In this document: one piece after another, positions 45,455 to 58,290 of the stretch
Numbering within the stretch: position 1 is the first letter of the stretch
Layout: every line of letters begins with the position of its first letter
Origin: Ceratobasidium sp. AG-K
Lineage: Eukaryota > Basidiomycota > Agaricomycetes > Cantharellales > Ceratobasidiaceae
Length of the DNA: 64,000 nt
Direction of reading: 5' to 3'
NCBI GenBank assembly: GCA_037039685.1
Contig: JAWNGF010000002.1
Coordinates: 4,030,001-4,094,000 of the forward strand
Made by a program: the position numbers and the translations under genes
The notes under the pieces: generated by a model
Told to the model about the DNA's origin: nothing
The model's input: the letters and a program-made list of their open reading frames with translations, nothing else
Databases searched by the model: none

Positions 45455-47524
45455 ATGCCGACATCAGCACTAGGCGACTGGACCGTAGGAGTGTTCATTT
45501 TGCCCAGATGCCAGATCGTCATGCCGTTATTATTAGGAAGATACCATCCGAGAGGCGCTCGAAAAGAGCCTAAATGACAAAAGGCTTACACAATTCAACC
45601 AACATATCAAAGCCCTCCTAGAAACCGAGATTCACGCGGTTCGCCACTTTTGTTTATTAGGGATTTCTAGATTGTTAACCCACTACTCCCCCGAAGTAGG
45701 ACGTTCTCAAATCCAGTCCGCTCGAACTGGTCCCAATTCTTCTGCTTGCAGACGAAGCTATCTCGAACAACCCCCATGATGTGCAACAAACCCTCGAGCT
45801 AATCGCACAATATGGAAGCGCAAAAGAGGTGCTACTTGTTGTTCAAGAATTCCTCGATGGACTGGTCCAACAAACCGGAGATTTGGAAGATACCGATGCC
45901 CCATCTCACGTTATCTGGAAGTTGAATCGTTTAATTGATATGTACAGGCTTGGTGCGTCAAGTTATAATTGATCCCGTCTATGGTTAATGACACCTACTA
46001 ATATGGATTGCATCGTCCGATTACAGCGTTTCCACGTCTGGTCCTCCGCAAACGCTCGGCATTAGACATGGCTACGCCAATCATACAACAGCTACGCCAA
46101 TCATTCAACCAGCTTGCGTCTTTGATTGACCGAAACAGCTCGGAAGCCAAAAACATAGTGATCGGGTGTGAGCGATTAGGGCATGCGTTATTAGGATGGT
46201 TCCATGCGGTTCACGAAAACAAGGCCGCGATTTCGGATTGCAAGGTAAGTTGCACGATCACGCCGCCCTCAATCCTGAACTGACATGCGCATGCGGTTAG
46301 TTATTACTAAAGGATTTACTATTTATTACGGTCGCCCAGTGTGTAAGCGTTCCCAGTCCGAAACATTTTCGGATATTAACGCTGCCGCTTAGCTCTCAGA
46401 CGAAGATATTATGAAGGCACATGACGATTTCTTATTTCACTTGCGAGTGAGCGCTTCCCCAGCTTTTCTGGTACGCTTTAATAACGGTGGCCGTCAAGGA
46501 AACTGGTCTAGCTTTCGCGTCCGATTATGATCCTTCAGGCAGGGAGAAGCTGACCGCAATCACCAGGTCACATACCCAGGGCAGATTCGTCAACTTCTAC
46601 TTATCTCAGAGGGGACCGGTGCGACCAAAAGGAACTAGAGCCGCCCTCAAAGCCCAACTTGATGGATTCACACTGTGTTTGCAACAGCCTTGGTGGAGAC
46701 GGACTGCACTTGGGTTCATCAACGATTGCATTTTGGGCGGGTTGTATGACGACCAGCCACTGGAGGAGGACATTGCAATCGAAATAGTTCCAGTGAGTTC
46801 GAATCTGGAAACCACATCTTGAGATTTACCACGCATATAGACAGTGTCTTCCTGCGCCTCTACAGATCCCAACCCAAAGAACCGTGCTGAAGTCTTCCGT
46901 CTCCTCGTTCGGTTAGTTCTAAAAACCCAACCAATGGTGGCGTTCAGGCTTGTTCGCGACCTGGCGAGCGAGGAATGCCCATTCCAAAATATGCGTGCAT
47001 CAGCTGTAGGGTTACTTCGGCAACTTGTGGTCCGAGCCTTTAGCTCGACGCCTGTACGTGAGCCTTCTAATATTATTCTAGTAAATAGAAGGCTGAATTT
47101 ACGTGTAGCCTTTGACAGATGATCCATTCGTCACTAGGCTACTACTCCAAGAGTACACTTCGATTGTATTCCGGAGTTCCATATTGAAAGAGAGGAATGG
47201 CAAATTGCTAGCCCCAACCGACACCCAGGAATTGAACCGCATCATAGAAGCACTAGGATTCTACCATGTTCTTCTTGGACGAGATCTTAACAACTTAGTA
47301 CGTGTGTCCAAGAACGTATGTCCCCTTTTCTAACCTACCTACAGACCGGAGTTCGTGACCCCGAGGTGATACGTGAGATGAGGAAATCGTTCCTCCTTCC
47401 ATTACGAACTTTGATCAACGAACCAGAGTCGACGCGGGAGGACCCCAGCACTCTCCTTGCACTTCGGAGCGCCGGAATTGCTCTAGAACGCGTCGAGGAA
47501 AGCCTGGCGGGACTACAGGACTAG
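45455..47524 (+). CDS. Glomulin/ALF4/Ybp-like helical-repeat protein
   Basis: Ten exons (45455-45484, 45537-45638, 45700-45952, 46027-46244, 46301-46342, 46393-46446, 46463-46792, 46841-47053, 47109-47297, 47345-47524) give about 536 aa. The sequence is all-helical, with Leu-rich segments such as LELIAQYGSAKEVLLVVQEF, QPMVAFRLVRDLASEECPF and LGFYHVLLGRDLNNL, as in the YAP-binding/ALF4/glomulin family. Family knowledge: glomulin binds the Rbx1 RING of cullin ligases, and yeast Ybp1/Ybp2 act in oxidative stress and at kinetochores. One oddity: exons 6 and 7 fit only if 16 bases, GTGAGCGCTTCCCCAG, are removed as an intron. The start (MPTSALGDWT) rests on a weak GTAGGA donor. Family call is moderate; gene reality is high. 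Confidence 0.72.
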
Positions 47525-47598
47525 CTCAGGGGTAAACTCGCTCGTTGATATATCAGATACTACTATTATAGAACCATACAGGTGGAATACAATATATC

Positions 47599-49650
47599 TT
47601 AGTACGCGAAATTCTCGCGGTGTACAGACTTGGGATCAATCCCCGCCTCTTTCACTCCTTGAAGTACCAATTCCTCCATTGCGAGTGGCCCGCAAACATA
47701 TACATTCCGTCCTGTGATATCCAGCTCGCTGCTAGCCAGGTCGCCCTGAGACAATCTTTTGCTCTTGATATGAACGCCAACTGGTGACCCATCTGGTAAG
47801 GTACCGAAATCGGGAGTGATCGCTTCGCTGAAACCCGTAGAGTAGATCGTAATCTGGAGTGCGAGTGATAATGGGATGGCGCCAGGGCTGGGCTTTGAAC
47901 CGAGAATCTCGGCCACGAGGCGGCCCAAGACCTCAACGTCTCCACGCCGTGCGGCTATAGCCAGAACGATATCCCACTTTCCACCTTCTCGCAGTGCCCC
48001 TCTCAACATGCTTAGGAACGGAGTAATTCCAACACCCCCTGCGACCCATAAAAGCCGACCCGGAGATTCGCCATCTACCACTTTTGGCAGAACAAATTCT
48101 CCGTCCACGCCCATTAGCTGCACCACCAGTCCGACCGGCCGAGCATCTTCGAGCAGTCCAGGCATCACCTGCCCCATCTTGCGCACCATTGAGAAAAGTC
48201 GCGAGGTCACGAACCCACCAGGTTTCTCTCGCATCGTGATCATAAGTGTTCCGGCCTCGGTCTGACCGGATACGGTCCAGGTGCGGATGCCATCATCGTT
48301 GAGCGAGGATTCGTCGCCGTTCTGAGCCATGTGCTGATAACCTCGAGCACCGACAAAGCTGTTCATGTCGATGATAGCGGCTTGACCTGGACGAATCGTA
48401 ACGGAGGAAGAAGGGGAAAAGTAAAATGTAGCGAGGTCGGGAGAATGGAGTTGTATGCGTTCTAGAGTAAGCTTAGTATCGACCGTCGAGGAGGTGACAG
48501 GCTTCTCCTCGGTGAGGTATCGTACAGGAGGGCTATATGGGCTGGGGTAGACCTTTGATCCAGGCAATTGGCGAACAGGCATGGCGTTTCGCACATAGCT
48601 GTAGCCCGTGGCCGTAATAAGAGTAACGACATTGGTGCGAGCCATGATGCTCTGTGCTTCGTCGCCAATGACATTCCTCGCTCGGCCAGTAACGTAAAGA
48701 ACATCTCCAGTCTCAAAGTCGAGTATAGAGAGGGCGGCGAGTGGAGTCGCTTGAATGTTTCCGAGCGAGTTCATGAAGCGGTTTCCTACTTAGAGGTAAG
48801 AACTTATAACTAATCAGCGGAAGCCTGTTACCCACCTGAATAATCTGGCAAGACAAGCGTGAGTCCGTCATTACGAACGCGGACAAAACCTGATCGACCC
48901 CCTCGCTGATTTGTGCCAACGTGGGAGGGATACATTTCTTGTTGACTCGGCTCGGCGACATATGTTGACCCGATAAATATTGTATCCGCCTTGTGTATAA
49001 GTTCAATGACATCGTTTGGGAGTCGTTCGTCCTTTTCCAAGTTGGGCCGTTCGAACACTAGCTGAGGAGATGTTGCGGCCGATCCAACACTACGAACGTT
49101 GATATATTTCGGGCAGTTCCTAGGTTCGGCGTGCATCAATACTACGATCCTACGTCAAGCAGAGCGAGACCTACCCAAGAGTCTGCGTGATGTCCAACTC
49201 CAATTCGAGTCTTCCATTTTCCAAGGCAGCGTACTTGACTAGACCAGCAAACTTGTTTCTTCGTCGCGTCGCCCATTCGATACCGAGTCCCGCGATGAGT
49301 GCCTTGCCCTTGCTTTTGTCGCCAAACTGCAGGTTGCTCGCGATCGGATCCCCTTTCCAAATGTCCGCCTCGATGACCAGTTCGACTTCGCTCGGAGAGC
49401 TCACGAAGCCGACCGTGCCTTTGTTCGAGGCTACCAGCGACACCCAAGGACGGCCGTCGGAATCGAGTGTAGTAAGGGGCAAGAACGCGATATTCGAAGT
49501 GTGAAACGTTCGGTGCTGGTCGGGGAGATGATCGCGGACCGCAGAATACCCAAACTGAACGTGCGACTTGTGACCCAAGAGGTCTTGGATTGAGATCTCT
49601 CCAGGGTGCCAGCCGTGAAGAGCAGTGGTTGCTGATTCAAACATGGCCAT
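47599..49650 (-). CDS. PNPOx-like flavin domain fused to ferredoxin-reductase-type FAD/NAD(P) domain
   Basis: Three exons (49650-49175, 49149-48836, 48785-47599) give 658 aa. The N-terminal half (about 50-300) is a split-barrel FMN-binding pyridoxamine-5'-phosphate-oxidase-like domain (IAFLPLTTLDSDGRPWVSLV, HAEPRNCPKYINVR, GNIQATPLAALSILDF). The C-terminal half (about 330-658) is a ferredoxin-NADP-reductase-like module with a flavin-binding barrel (PGQAAIIDMN, RTWTVSG), the nucleotide motif WVAGGVGITPFLSML, the late VYVCGPLAMEELV, and a terminal aromatic HRENFAY. This fusion occurs in many fungi and bacteria. It predicts an electron chain from NAD(P)H through FAD to FMN. No iron-sulfur domain follows. 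Substrate unknown. Confidence 0.88.
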
Positions 49651-51444
49651 GGTTCAACGAGGGGGGTGGTGTGGACGTCGATCCTGCCCAGGTTATAAAA
49701 CTAGTCGCTGCGAGCGTTTAATGGCGTGTTCATAAAATTGGACGGAAAACTCTCGCCGTGTCAGCTACAGGTATGGCTCAGTAAGTGACATCGACGGCGG
49801 GCAGAAACCCGCTGTTCGTTACCCACGTGATGAGATTGATTGATGGCTCTCATCGAAACTCACATGAGGCGACACGGCAAACAAGTTGCCTGGAACTCCT
49901 AGATAATGGGGAGAATGGCATACTCCGAAATAATAATAATAATATCGACCCAGCGTACAGACTATAGCACAAGCAATGTTCAAAGCTCAAGATGAGCAAA
50001 TCTTCATTTGGATTTAAAGCCAACTCTTACAGCGACCACAACTTGGGTTAATTGCTATCCTCTTGGCAGCACTGATGCAGCATGGCGATACGCAAAGAAC
50101 TTCTCCGTGATCACCGTGCCTCACTCCGCAACCGCTCGTTTTAGACGAATGGGTAAATGACTGATTCCCAATCAAGTGTGTAAAACCTGTCGAATGGGTT
50201 GTATGCGCATCGATCCGAGTGCGAGGACAAAGCAGAGAACCATCCCAGTTGGATGACAGAAAAGGGGTGATGTGAGCCTAGATGAATCAGCGAGTCAGCA
50301 AGTTTCGCTTATAGGATGGGATGACGAACCTGGAACGGAATACAATTTCCCGCCTCTCCGTCAAACACACCAAGGCATTGCCTGGAATTGCGAGACTAGC
50401 CCAAGCGAGGAGTACGAATCGCAAACGTCGGTGATTTGTAATCCTAAATCCAGATGAGTCCATGCCAACGACAAAACATACCTGCCGAATCGAAGAGCCG
50501 GATAGATTATGCTGCTAATCGTTGAAAAGTGTCGACCCGCCTCGGCCGCTCGTATCCCAGGGACAGTCAACCCGACTTCTGTCCCGACGAGCGTAGGAGC
50601 ATTGTACTAAAAGGGGTATAGTCGACGAACAAGCCCGACACATTCTCGGAGTATCTCTCGCACGACTCGACCCTAAGCAATAGCAGTTCAAAACCAGTCA
50701 AGTGCAAAGATTAAGTTCCCTGCGTCATGATTTAGTGTTCTCCCAATTCACAGAAACCCAGACTCACGTTCGACCAGAATCAACCGAGACCAAGCCACCT
50801 CCACCCAATCCAGCGACCCCATGCGTTTCCCGGAGCCCACATCCCAACCCGGCCGTTTCGAGACATGCTATGCGAGTCTCGCGATTGCGCCGCCGAATCT
50901 GCGCATCGGGCGCAACAGTGGAGACATGACGCCAATGATCAAGACCATACTTGCGCATGATCACGCTCCAAACAACCTGGACGCGCAGTGGCTTGCCGGC
51001 TCGGGTCGCACAAGTCCGGAAGAGCTGCGATAGAACCCCCGAAACAGCACACGGTGATCCAGATGATCCGAAAGATCACAACCACAGATTCAAGGCATCG
51101 GCCGCTCGAGTTTCACGTGACCTCGCACACTCACAGTAATTCAATGTATATATCACCTCTCCCCGATCCTGCCTCGCCCTCCCCGCCCACTACACTACAC
51201 CAAAATATGGAACCCAGGATGCATGGAGAATAGATAAAAGCCTAATGAAACGTCGCCATCGGAGATGTCGGTGAAATGAAGAATGTGCAATGGTTATGTA
51301 GAAAAAGTGCAATGGAAAATACGAGTTTGGCGTGGTTAGATATCGAGAAGCGAAGGAAAGTAAAGTGGTTTTATTATGGTGCGATCTGGAAGAGGGTTAG
51401 CCGATGCGCGCAGAGTTGGAAACGGACTCACATAAGGTACTTGA
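49651..51444. other. Gene-poor 1.8-kb interval
   Basis: An AAT microsatellite (about five units) lies at 49928-49943. No gene recognised; frames at 50272-50457 and 50702-50929 look like chance. The first 100 bases are the promoter of the reductase gene. Confidence 0.5.
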
Positions 51445-53078
51445 CTAGTTACCCTCGTCGGCATCGACGCCAACCAATCCCAGAGCGCTCTTCTCCTCGA
51501 CGGCATCGGTGCTCGTGGCTGGGCTAGTTCCCTCTGCACCAGTCGCAGAGGAAGACGAGGCATCCTGCGCATCAGGGAGAACAAACGTGCTCCACATTCC
51601 ACCGGCCATGCGGGCCTTTTCGCCATCGGCAGACACCTCGACGAGCGAGGATAGGTGCATCATTTCACGCACGAGGTGGACGTCTTGGGTTAGCGCGCGC
51701 AACCGATTAAACGCGGCGACGGTCGAGATGGGGATCCAACCTTGGGTATCCATCTGCTACGGGTTAGCCCAGAACAGAACTAGTAGATGCAACTGACCTG
51801 CTGCTTGAGATAGAGATCCTGGTACATGTTTTGCATGCTAAAGTAGTACTCGACCTGGCCGAGGACATAGTACCGCATGTGGTCGAGCATGTAGCCGACA
51901 TTGGTGATGGGCACAGGCATCGGGGCCTGGCCGGGGTTGGGCATGGGTGGGGGAGTAGGCATGACGCCATAGGGATATGGTCCCCACATGGGCGGGACAG
52001 GGGCATAGCCCTGGTAATACGGGTTGTACCCATACGGATTGTACGGATCTATCGGCATGGGCGGGGGAAGGACGTATTCGGGGTCGACGGGGGAGCCTCG
52101 GTATCCGCCTCGGTATGCCCCGCGGTATCCCCTCATGCCTCGGCCGCGGCTGCCCCGTGCGCGGGGCGAGTGTATGATGGGCTGGGGCGACGGCAGACCT
52201 TGCTGACCGCGAAGGCCGACCCGGGGGTTGAATGTGCCGAGAATGCCAAAGCTCCAGCGGCCGTCGCCGGTCCAGTCGTCTTCAATGTCGTTGGCGGTGG
52301 TCGTCGGGCGTCGTGCGGCGGTGCGACGTGCATTCCGTTCGGCGAGTGGAACACCGACTGCGACGCCAAATCTGCCGTGTTGTTTAGGGTGTGGGTCGAG
52401 CGTGTGCCATGCGTGGTCGGCGTCGGCAGGGGGCTCGGTGGGGACATCGATGGTGCCAAAGCGGGAAGTCGCGAGGGGAAGGGGGCGGGTGGCACTGACG
52501 GGGGCGCTTAGGCGGGGCGGCTTGCGCTCGAGGGGAGCAGTGGGCGGTGGAGGGCCGGGCGAGGGGTTTGCGGTGCTGGGTTTCGACGTAAAGGGCGGCG
52601 TAGTGAATCCCTTGCGCCGCAGAGTGTCGTCCGGAAGCCGCCTGTTCCGTCGCAGCTCGCCAGGGCTGTTGCGGCGCGACGATGCGCGCGAGTGGGAATG
52701 CGACCGCGGGGGATGTGCCTGGTCCAGCGCCGCCTGCATCTCGGCCGCAGGAATCGGAACCCACTCTGCACCCATTAGCACCGATTAATACACATTTATT
52801 AAACTCACTCTTTTTGCCAGATCCACTCGGGATCGCCGGCTCGCTGTCGTCTCTGCCGTTGACCGACGACGACCGCGTGTTTCCGCCGCTCTTGCCCGCC
52901 GCCTCTTGCAGCGCCGGGAACTCGCTTGTGCGTCCATTGAGGCGCGGTGCATCGGGTGCTGCCCACGCCGACGGAGAGTTGCTTTTCGAATTGAGCGTGC
53001 TGCGCTCGTCATGGTCGAGGGCGTGCTCGGGGTCGACTCGCACGAGGATATGGCCGACGTGGCAGACAGAGAGAACAT
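51445..53078 (-). CDS. La-related RNA-binding protein (LARP1/Sro9-like), with a frame break near the 5' end
   Basis: Exons: about 53078-52809, 52765-51798, 51753-51445. The N-terminal 400 residues are disordered: Ser/Pro-rich, then RG/RGG repeats (RGRGMRGYRGAYRGGYRG) and a Pro/Tyr-rich stretch. The C-terminal La motif is clear: LDHMRYYVLGQVEYYFS, DLYLKQQMDTQGWIPISTVA, FNRLRALTQDVHLVREMM. The order fits fungal Sro9/Slf1-LARP proteins, which bind mRNA and ribosomes in the cytoplasm. The ATG at 53078 (MFSLSATSAISS) runs in a frame different from the rest of exon 1; adding one base to the A4 run at 52983-52986 joins them as RSIRKSNSPSAWAAPD. An upstream exon and a different start remain possible. 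The La motif is intact. Confidence 0.8.
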
Positions 53079-53305
53079 CTAACACTTAGCCCAGTTTACC
53101 CAAATCCAATCCACTCACAAGATGGACAGTGTCCGGGTTGCTTGCTTTCACGGCACAAATGACCGAAGATGCAGAGCGAATTCGCTCGACAGCACTGGGC
53201 TGGTTGTGGTAGCTAACAAGCACACGCCCTGATCATAATCCGCAAATAATATATTCATCCGCCACTCCGGCTTTCCGCGGTAAACCATCAAATTTTACAT
53301 CCATA

Positions 53306-55266
<1,961 letters not shown>

Positions 55267-56750
55267 CGTGATGGTTATTGCACTCGTCTCGGCGGGAGGT
55301 TATATAGCTCACCCCGGAGCGCGGAACTTTCCAATGAGGATCGCGAGCCCGGCCCCTGAGAGAATAAATGCACAGAAGGCGAGCGACCGTCGGCGCATGG
55401 TATTGGTTTTCGATGGAAGGAGAGGTGGGAGCGCGTGACGAAGGTGGGGTTAGGTAAGCTGGAGATTCGAGCACCCTGCATGAAGTTGCGGATGGATCAA
55501 ATAGGCTGATTTGGGCATGAGAAGCTGGGGGGAGGATAGGATTTGGGACGTGGTGGTTGTGTGCGAGTGCAAGTGCGTCACGGTTTCAAATGTGTATCGA
55601 CAGCGGAAAGCGCCAAGCTGAAATTCATATGAATGCAGAGTTATGCGCGATCGACGGGTTCGTATGGATATTAGCTAGGGCACGTGTGAAAACGGGCGTC
55701 GGTGGTTCATTTCGCAGGCTTCCAGAATCGAATGTTGGTCTAAATGGCCTGCTGCTGAATATTAGATTTTCTGATGCTGAAACAATCGACGCCTTGGTAC
55801 TTCGATTCAAGAAACTGTGATTGTTCTGGGTAAGTATGAGCGCATACACGCAACATAGAATGTACCGGTAGCATTCTGGCCAGGAATTCGTAGATCTTAA
55901 GCAAAAATATTAGCCACGGGAGGAAACCCAAAAAAGACAACTGAGTGGACGAGGGACGGTTCGAACGTCCACTGATAGATTTGGTTAATGCCAGGCATTT
56001 AAATTGTGATCCGAAGATCAAGGTTTGGGTGTCCGGTACACTACTCGCCCAGTTTTCAAACTTCCATGGCAGCTACATAGCATTCACCTCCACCATAACA
56101 GCACCAAATAGTGCCACTTGTTCCGGGCTATGGATTGCCCGATGCTAATATTTTATCTTTCAGTCAAACATTCTACCTGCGGGCGTTGCGACTTCGGAGC
56201 CATAGTTAGGTTGAGCCCACGCATAGAGGGCTTGATGCCGTGCGGGGTCGGACGAGATATATGCTACCAATATACCAACTTGTATGCGAAGTGCTACAGC
56301 GTAGATTATAAGCGAGCTTCCGAGTGGGTTAGCAAAGGGGCTAGCATAGTCATTTTCAGGTTGCTGGGAGGGTTCAGATAATACTGGGCATGTCGGTCAT
56401 AGGAAGATTGTGGTGCATGACGGAGCAGTGCGTAATAGTGGGCTGGTGCGCTTGTTGTTAGCCCCAGGCTTACATGGGCGTGTAGCTCCTCCGCAAACAA
56501 GCAAACTGATGCTATGAGAGCGCTTAAATGATACAAAGTGCGGGATGCACTCCTAACTAGATTGTGACGATATTGCACATCTACCTTGATAGTCGGCCAA
56601 GTCCGAGAGCCCTTCGGCGCTTAAGTGGACCCACCATCATTACGTAACAGACCTCGACGTCATCTGCCACTGGACCGCAGCGAAGGTTCCCAACTCGAAC
56701 CACAACCACCAACCTCAACTTCACCACCCGAAACCAACCAAATTATCAAC
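55267..56750. other. Gene-poor 1.5-kb interval with a tRNA-like element
   Basis: Includes the glucoamylase promoter (TATA at 55306-55299 on the minus strand) and the tRNA-like piece at 55946-56050. No protein gene recognised. Confidence 0.5.
55946..56050 (-). other. tRNA-like element (acceptor and T-arm only)
   Basis: On the minus strand GGGCGAG (56050-56044) can pair with CTCGTCC to form a 7-bp acceptor, and GGACG-TTCGAAC-CGTCC is a perfect T-arm/B-box. A GTGT/ACAC D-like stem with CCGG follows TA. I could not form a valid anticodon arm, even allowing an intron. It is either a tRNA with an unusual intron, a tRNA pseudogene or a SINE head. Confidence 0.35.
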
Positions 56751-57326
56751 ATGGTCAAGGGCTCTGACATCATCCTCATCCTCGTATGTATTTCCCGTGG
56801 TCTCGTAATGGATGCTAAGATCGAGTCGATTCAAAGGTGACGATCCTCTTCCCACCCGCTGCGGTGGCGATCATGTCGGGATGCAGTTGTGACTTGTTGA
56901 TCAACCTTGCTTTGGTCCGTTTCATATGCACACTGCCTTAGCTCATTTCATAAATTAATGAGATTTTATTTATTTATAGACGATGTAAGTCAAGTGACAA
57001 CTATTCAGTCCTCTCGGCCAAGAGCTAACCCGATATGCGACAGACTTGGATATATCCCCGGACACATCCACGCTTTCTACTTGATCTGGCGCCGCATGGA
57101 GGCCGAAGAGAGGTATGGCGCGGGAGGATTCCAATGTGAGTACTTCTTGGCTACGTTTTCCACTGCTCCTTTTGGACGCTTGGCCGTGTCTTCTCCCTTC
57201 GTCCCTGTATCATGCTGATCGCCGCTCTCCTCGACAGACGTCGGAAATGGGCACTATGAGCCATTGTACGTCGCGACCCACCAACAGCCTCAGCAGGGCA
57301 ACTACGGGTCAACGAACTACCAGTAA
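56751..57326 (+). CDS. Pmp3/UPF0057-like small membrane protein
   Basis: Five exons (56751-56783, 56837-56914, 56980-56984, 57044-57135, 57238-57326) give 98 aa. The two hydrophobic segments typical of the Pmp3/Sna family are clear: ILILVTILFPPAAVAIMS followed by CSCDLLINLALTILGYIPGHIHAFYLIW. The family motif CxxDxxINxxLTxLGYxPGxxHAxY is complete. The tail is charged then Gln/Tyr/Gly-rich (EPLYVATHQQPQQGNYG). Such plasma-membrane proteolipids affect membrane potential and salt tolerance. Exon 3 is only 5 bases (ACGAT); it is needed to keep the LTILGYIP motif in frame and both flanking introns have consensus ends. The gene stands alone. Confidence 0.92.
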
Positions 57327-58290
57327 ATGAGGGATCCGCATGGCACGGCTGTGTGTGCCTTGAACAATTGATGGACTTGCCTATTTCTTGCGATAAGATT
57401 CCCGGAGTTGTACATAAATGATACGTTCCAATTAACCTGATTGAGCATTTCAATAGTTCTGAATGGCGAGAGAGTGCAACAGTAGACCAGCGAAATGTCG
57501 CGGGCAGCCCGATTTAGACCTATGGATGGTAACGAGATCAAAGTTCTAGTCGAGAAAATAGTATATTTAGCCCGAAACCAAGACATATTCATAATCATGG
57601 CCTAACAAAACTGGCCGAGCTGCCACCCCGAGACCTCGGTCCACTTTCAACAGCAGCATCGTGCACTCCTTTTAGCCAAGCAACGTCATCCAAGCGAGAC
57701 ACGCCTCTGTATCTCATTTGACCGAACACGTTGTTAGATAAGACCAGCGTTTGAGATAGAATTCTGGGGGACGGTCGTGGCTGTTGCGAGGCTCGTTGAG
57801 CAGCCCTGCAGTTGAAATGTTCCAGCCCAGACGAGCGTGATATTTGAGCTTCGAGCATGATTGCCGTGTGGTCCGGGTGAGCTCCAGGGGCCGGCTACCG
57901 GACCGTCATCCCTATGTCCGTTCACCATCAGTTGCCGGAATTGGTCATACGACACGGAACGGCACGGAGTCGAAAGCGAGGTATTCTGGGTGGGGACGTG
58001 CATGCGAGGCCTAAAGGCGACGGCTGAGAGAAGAGAAGCGTTTGACGAGACTTGGCGAGCATTACGAGTCTGGGCAATGAGTATTCTTGCCGTAGGATAC
58101 GTCTAAGTTCAGCCGAAAATATGACAGGGAAGCAGCCTCGAACGTGGGATGGTGGAGATTGACGCACTTGGCGGCCAAAGCTTGACAAACATTTCGAGGT
58201 TGAGAAGCACCCTGGCAGCTGACGAACGTGCCTCCTCTGATCAATAAATATAGTCTTTGCCCCACCACCGCACCCCCAGACCCGCCTGGG
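57327..58290. other. Intergenic, 964 bp
   Basis: No gene recognised on either strand. TCAATAAATATAG near 58240-58252, about 45 bases before the kinase ATG, may act as a TATA element. Confidence 0.45.

Noticed and set aside
51831..52788. Long open frames on the plus strand opposite the La-related gene (51831-52511, 52228-52788)
   Set aside because: They are antisense shadows of a GC-rich, RG/Pro-rich coding exon whose minus-strand reading gives a clear La motif and proper splice sites.
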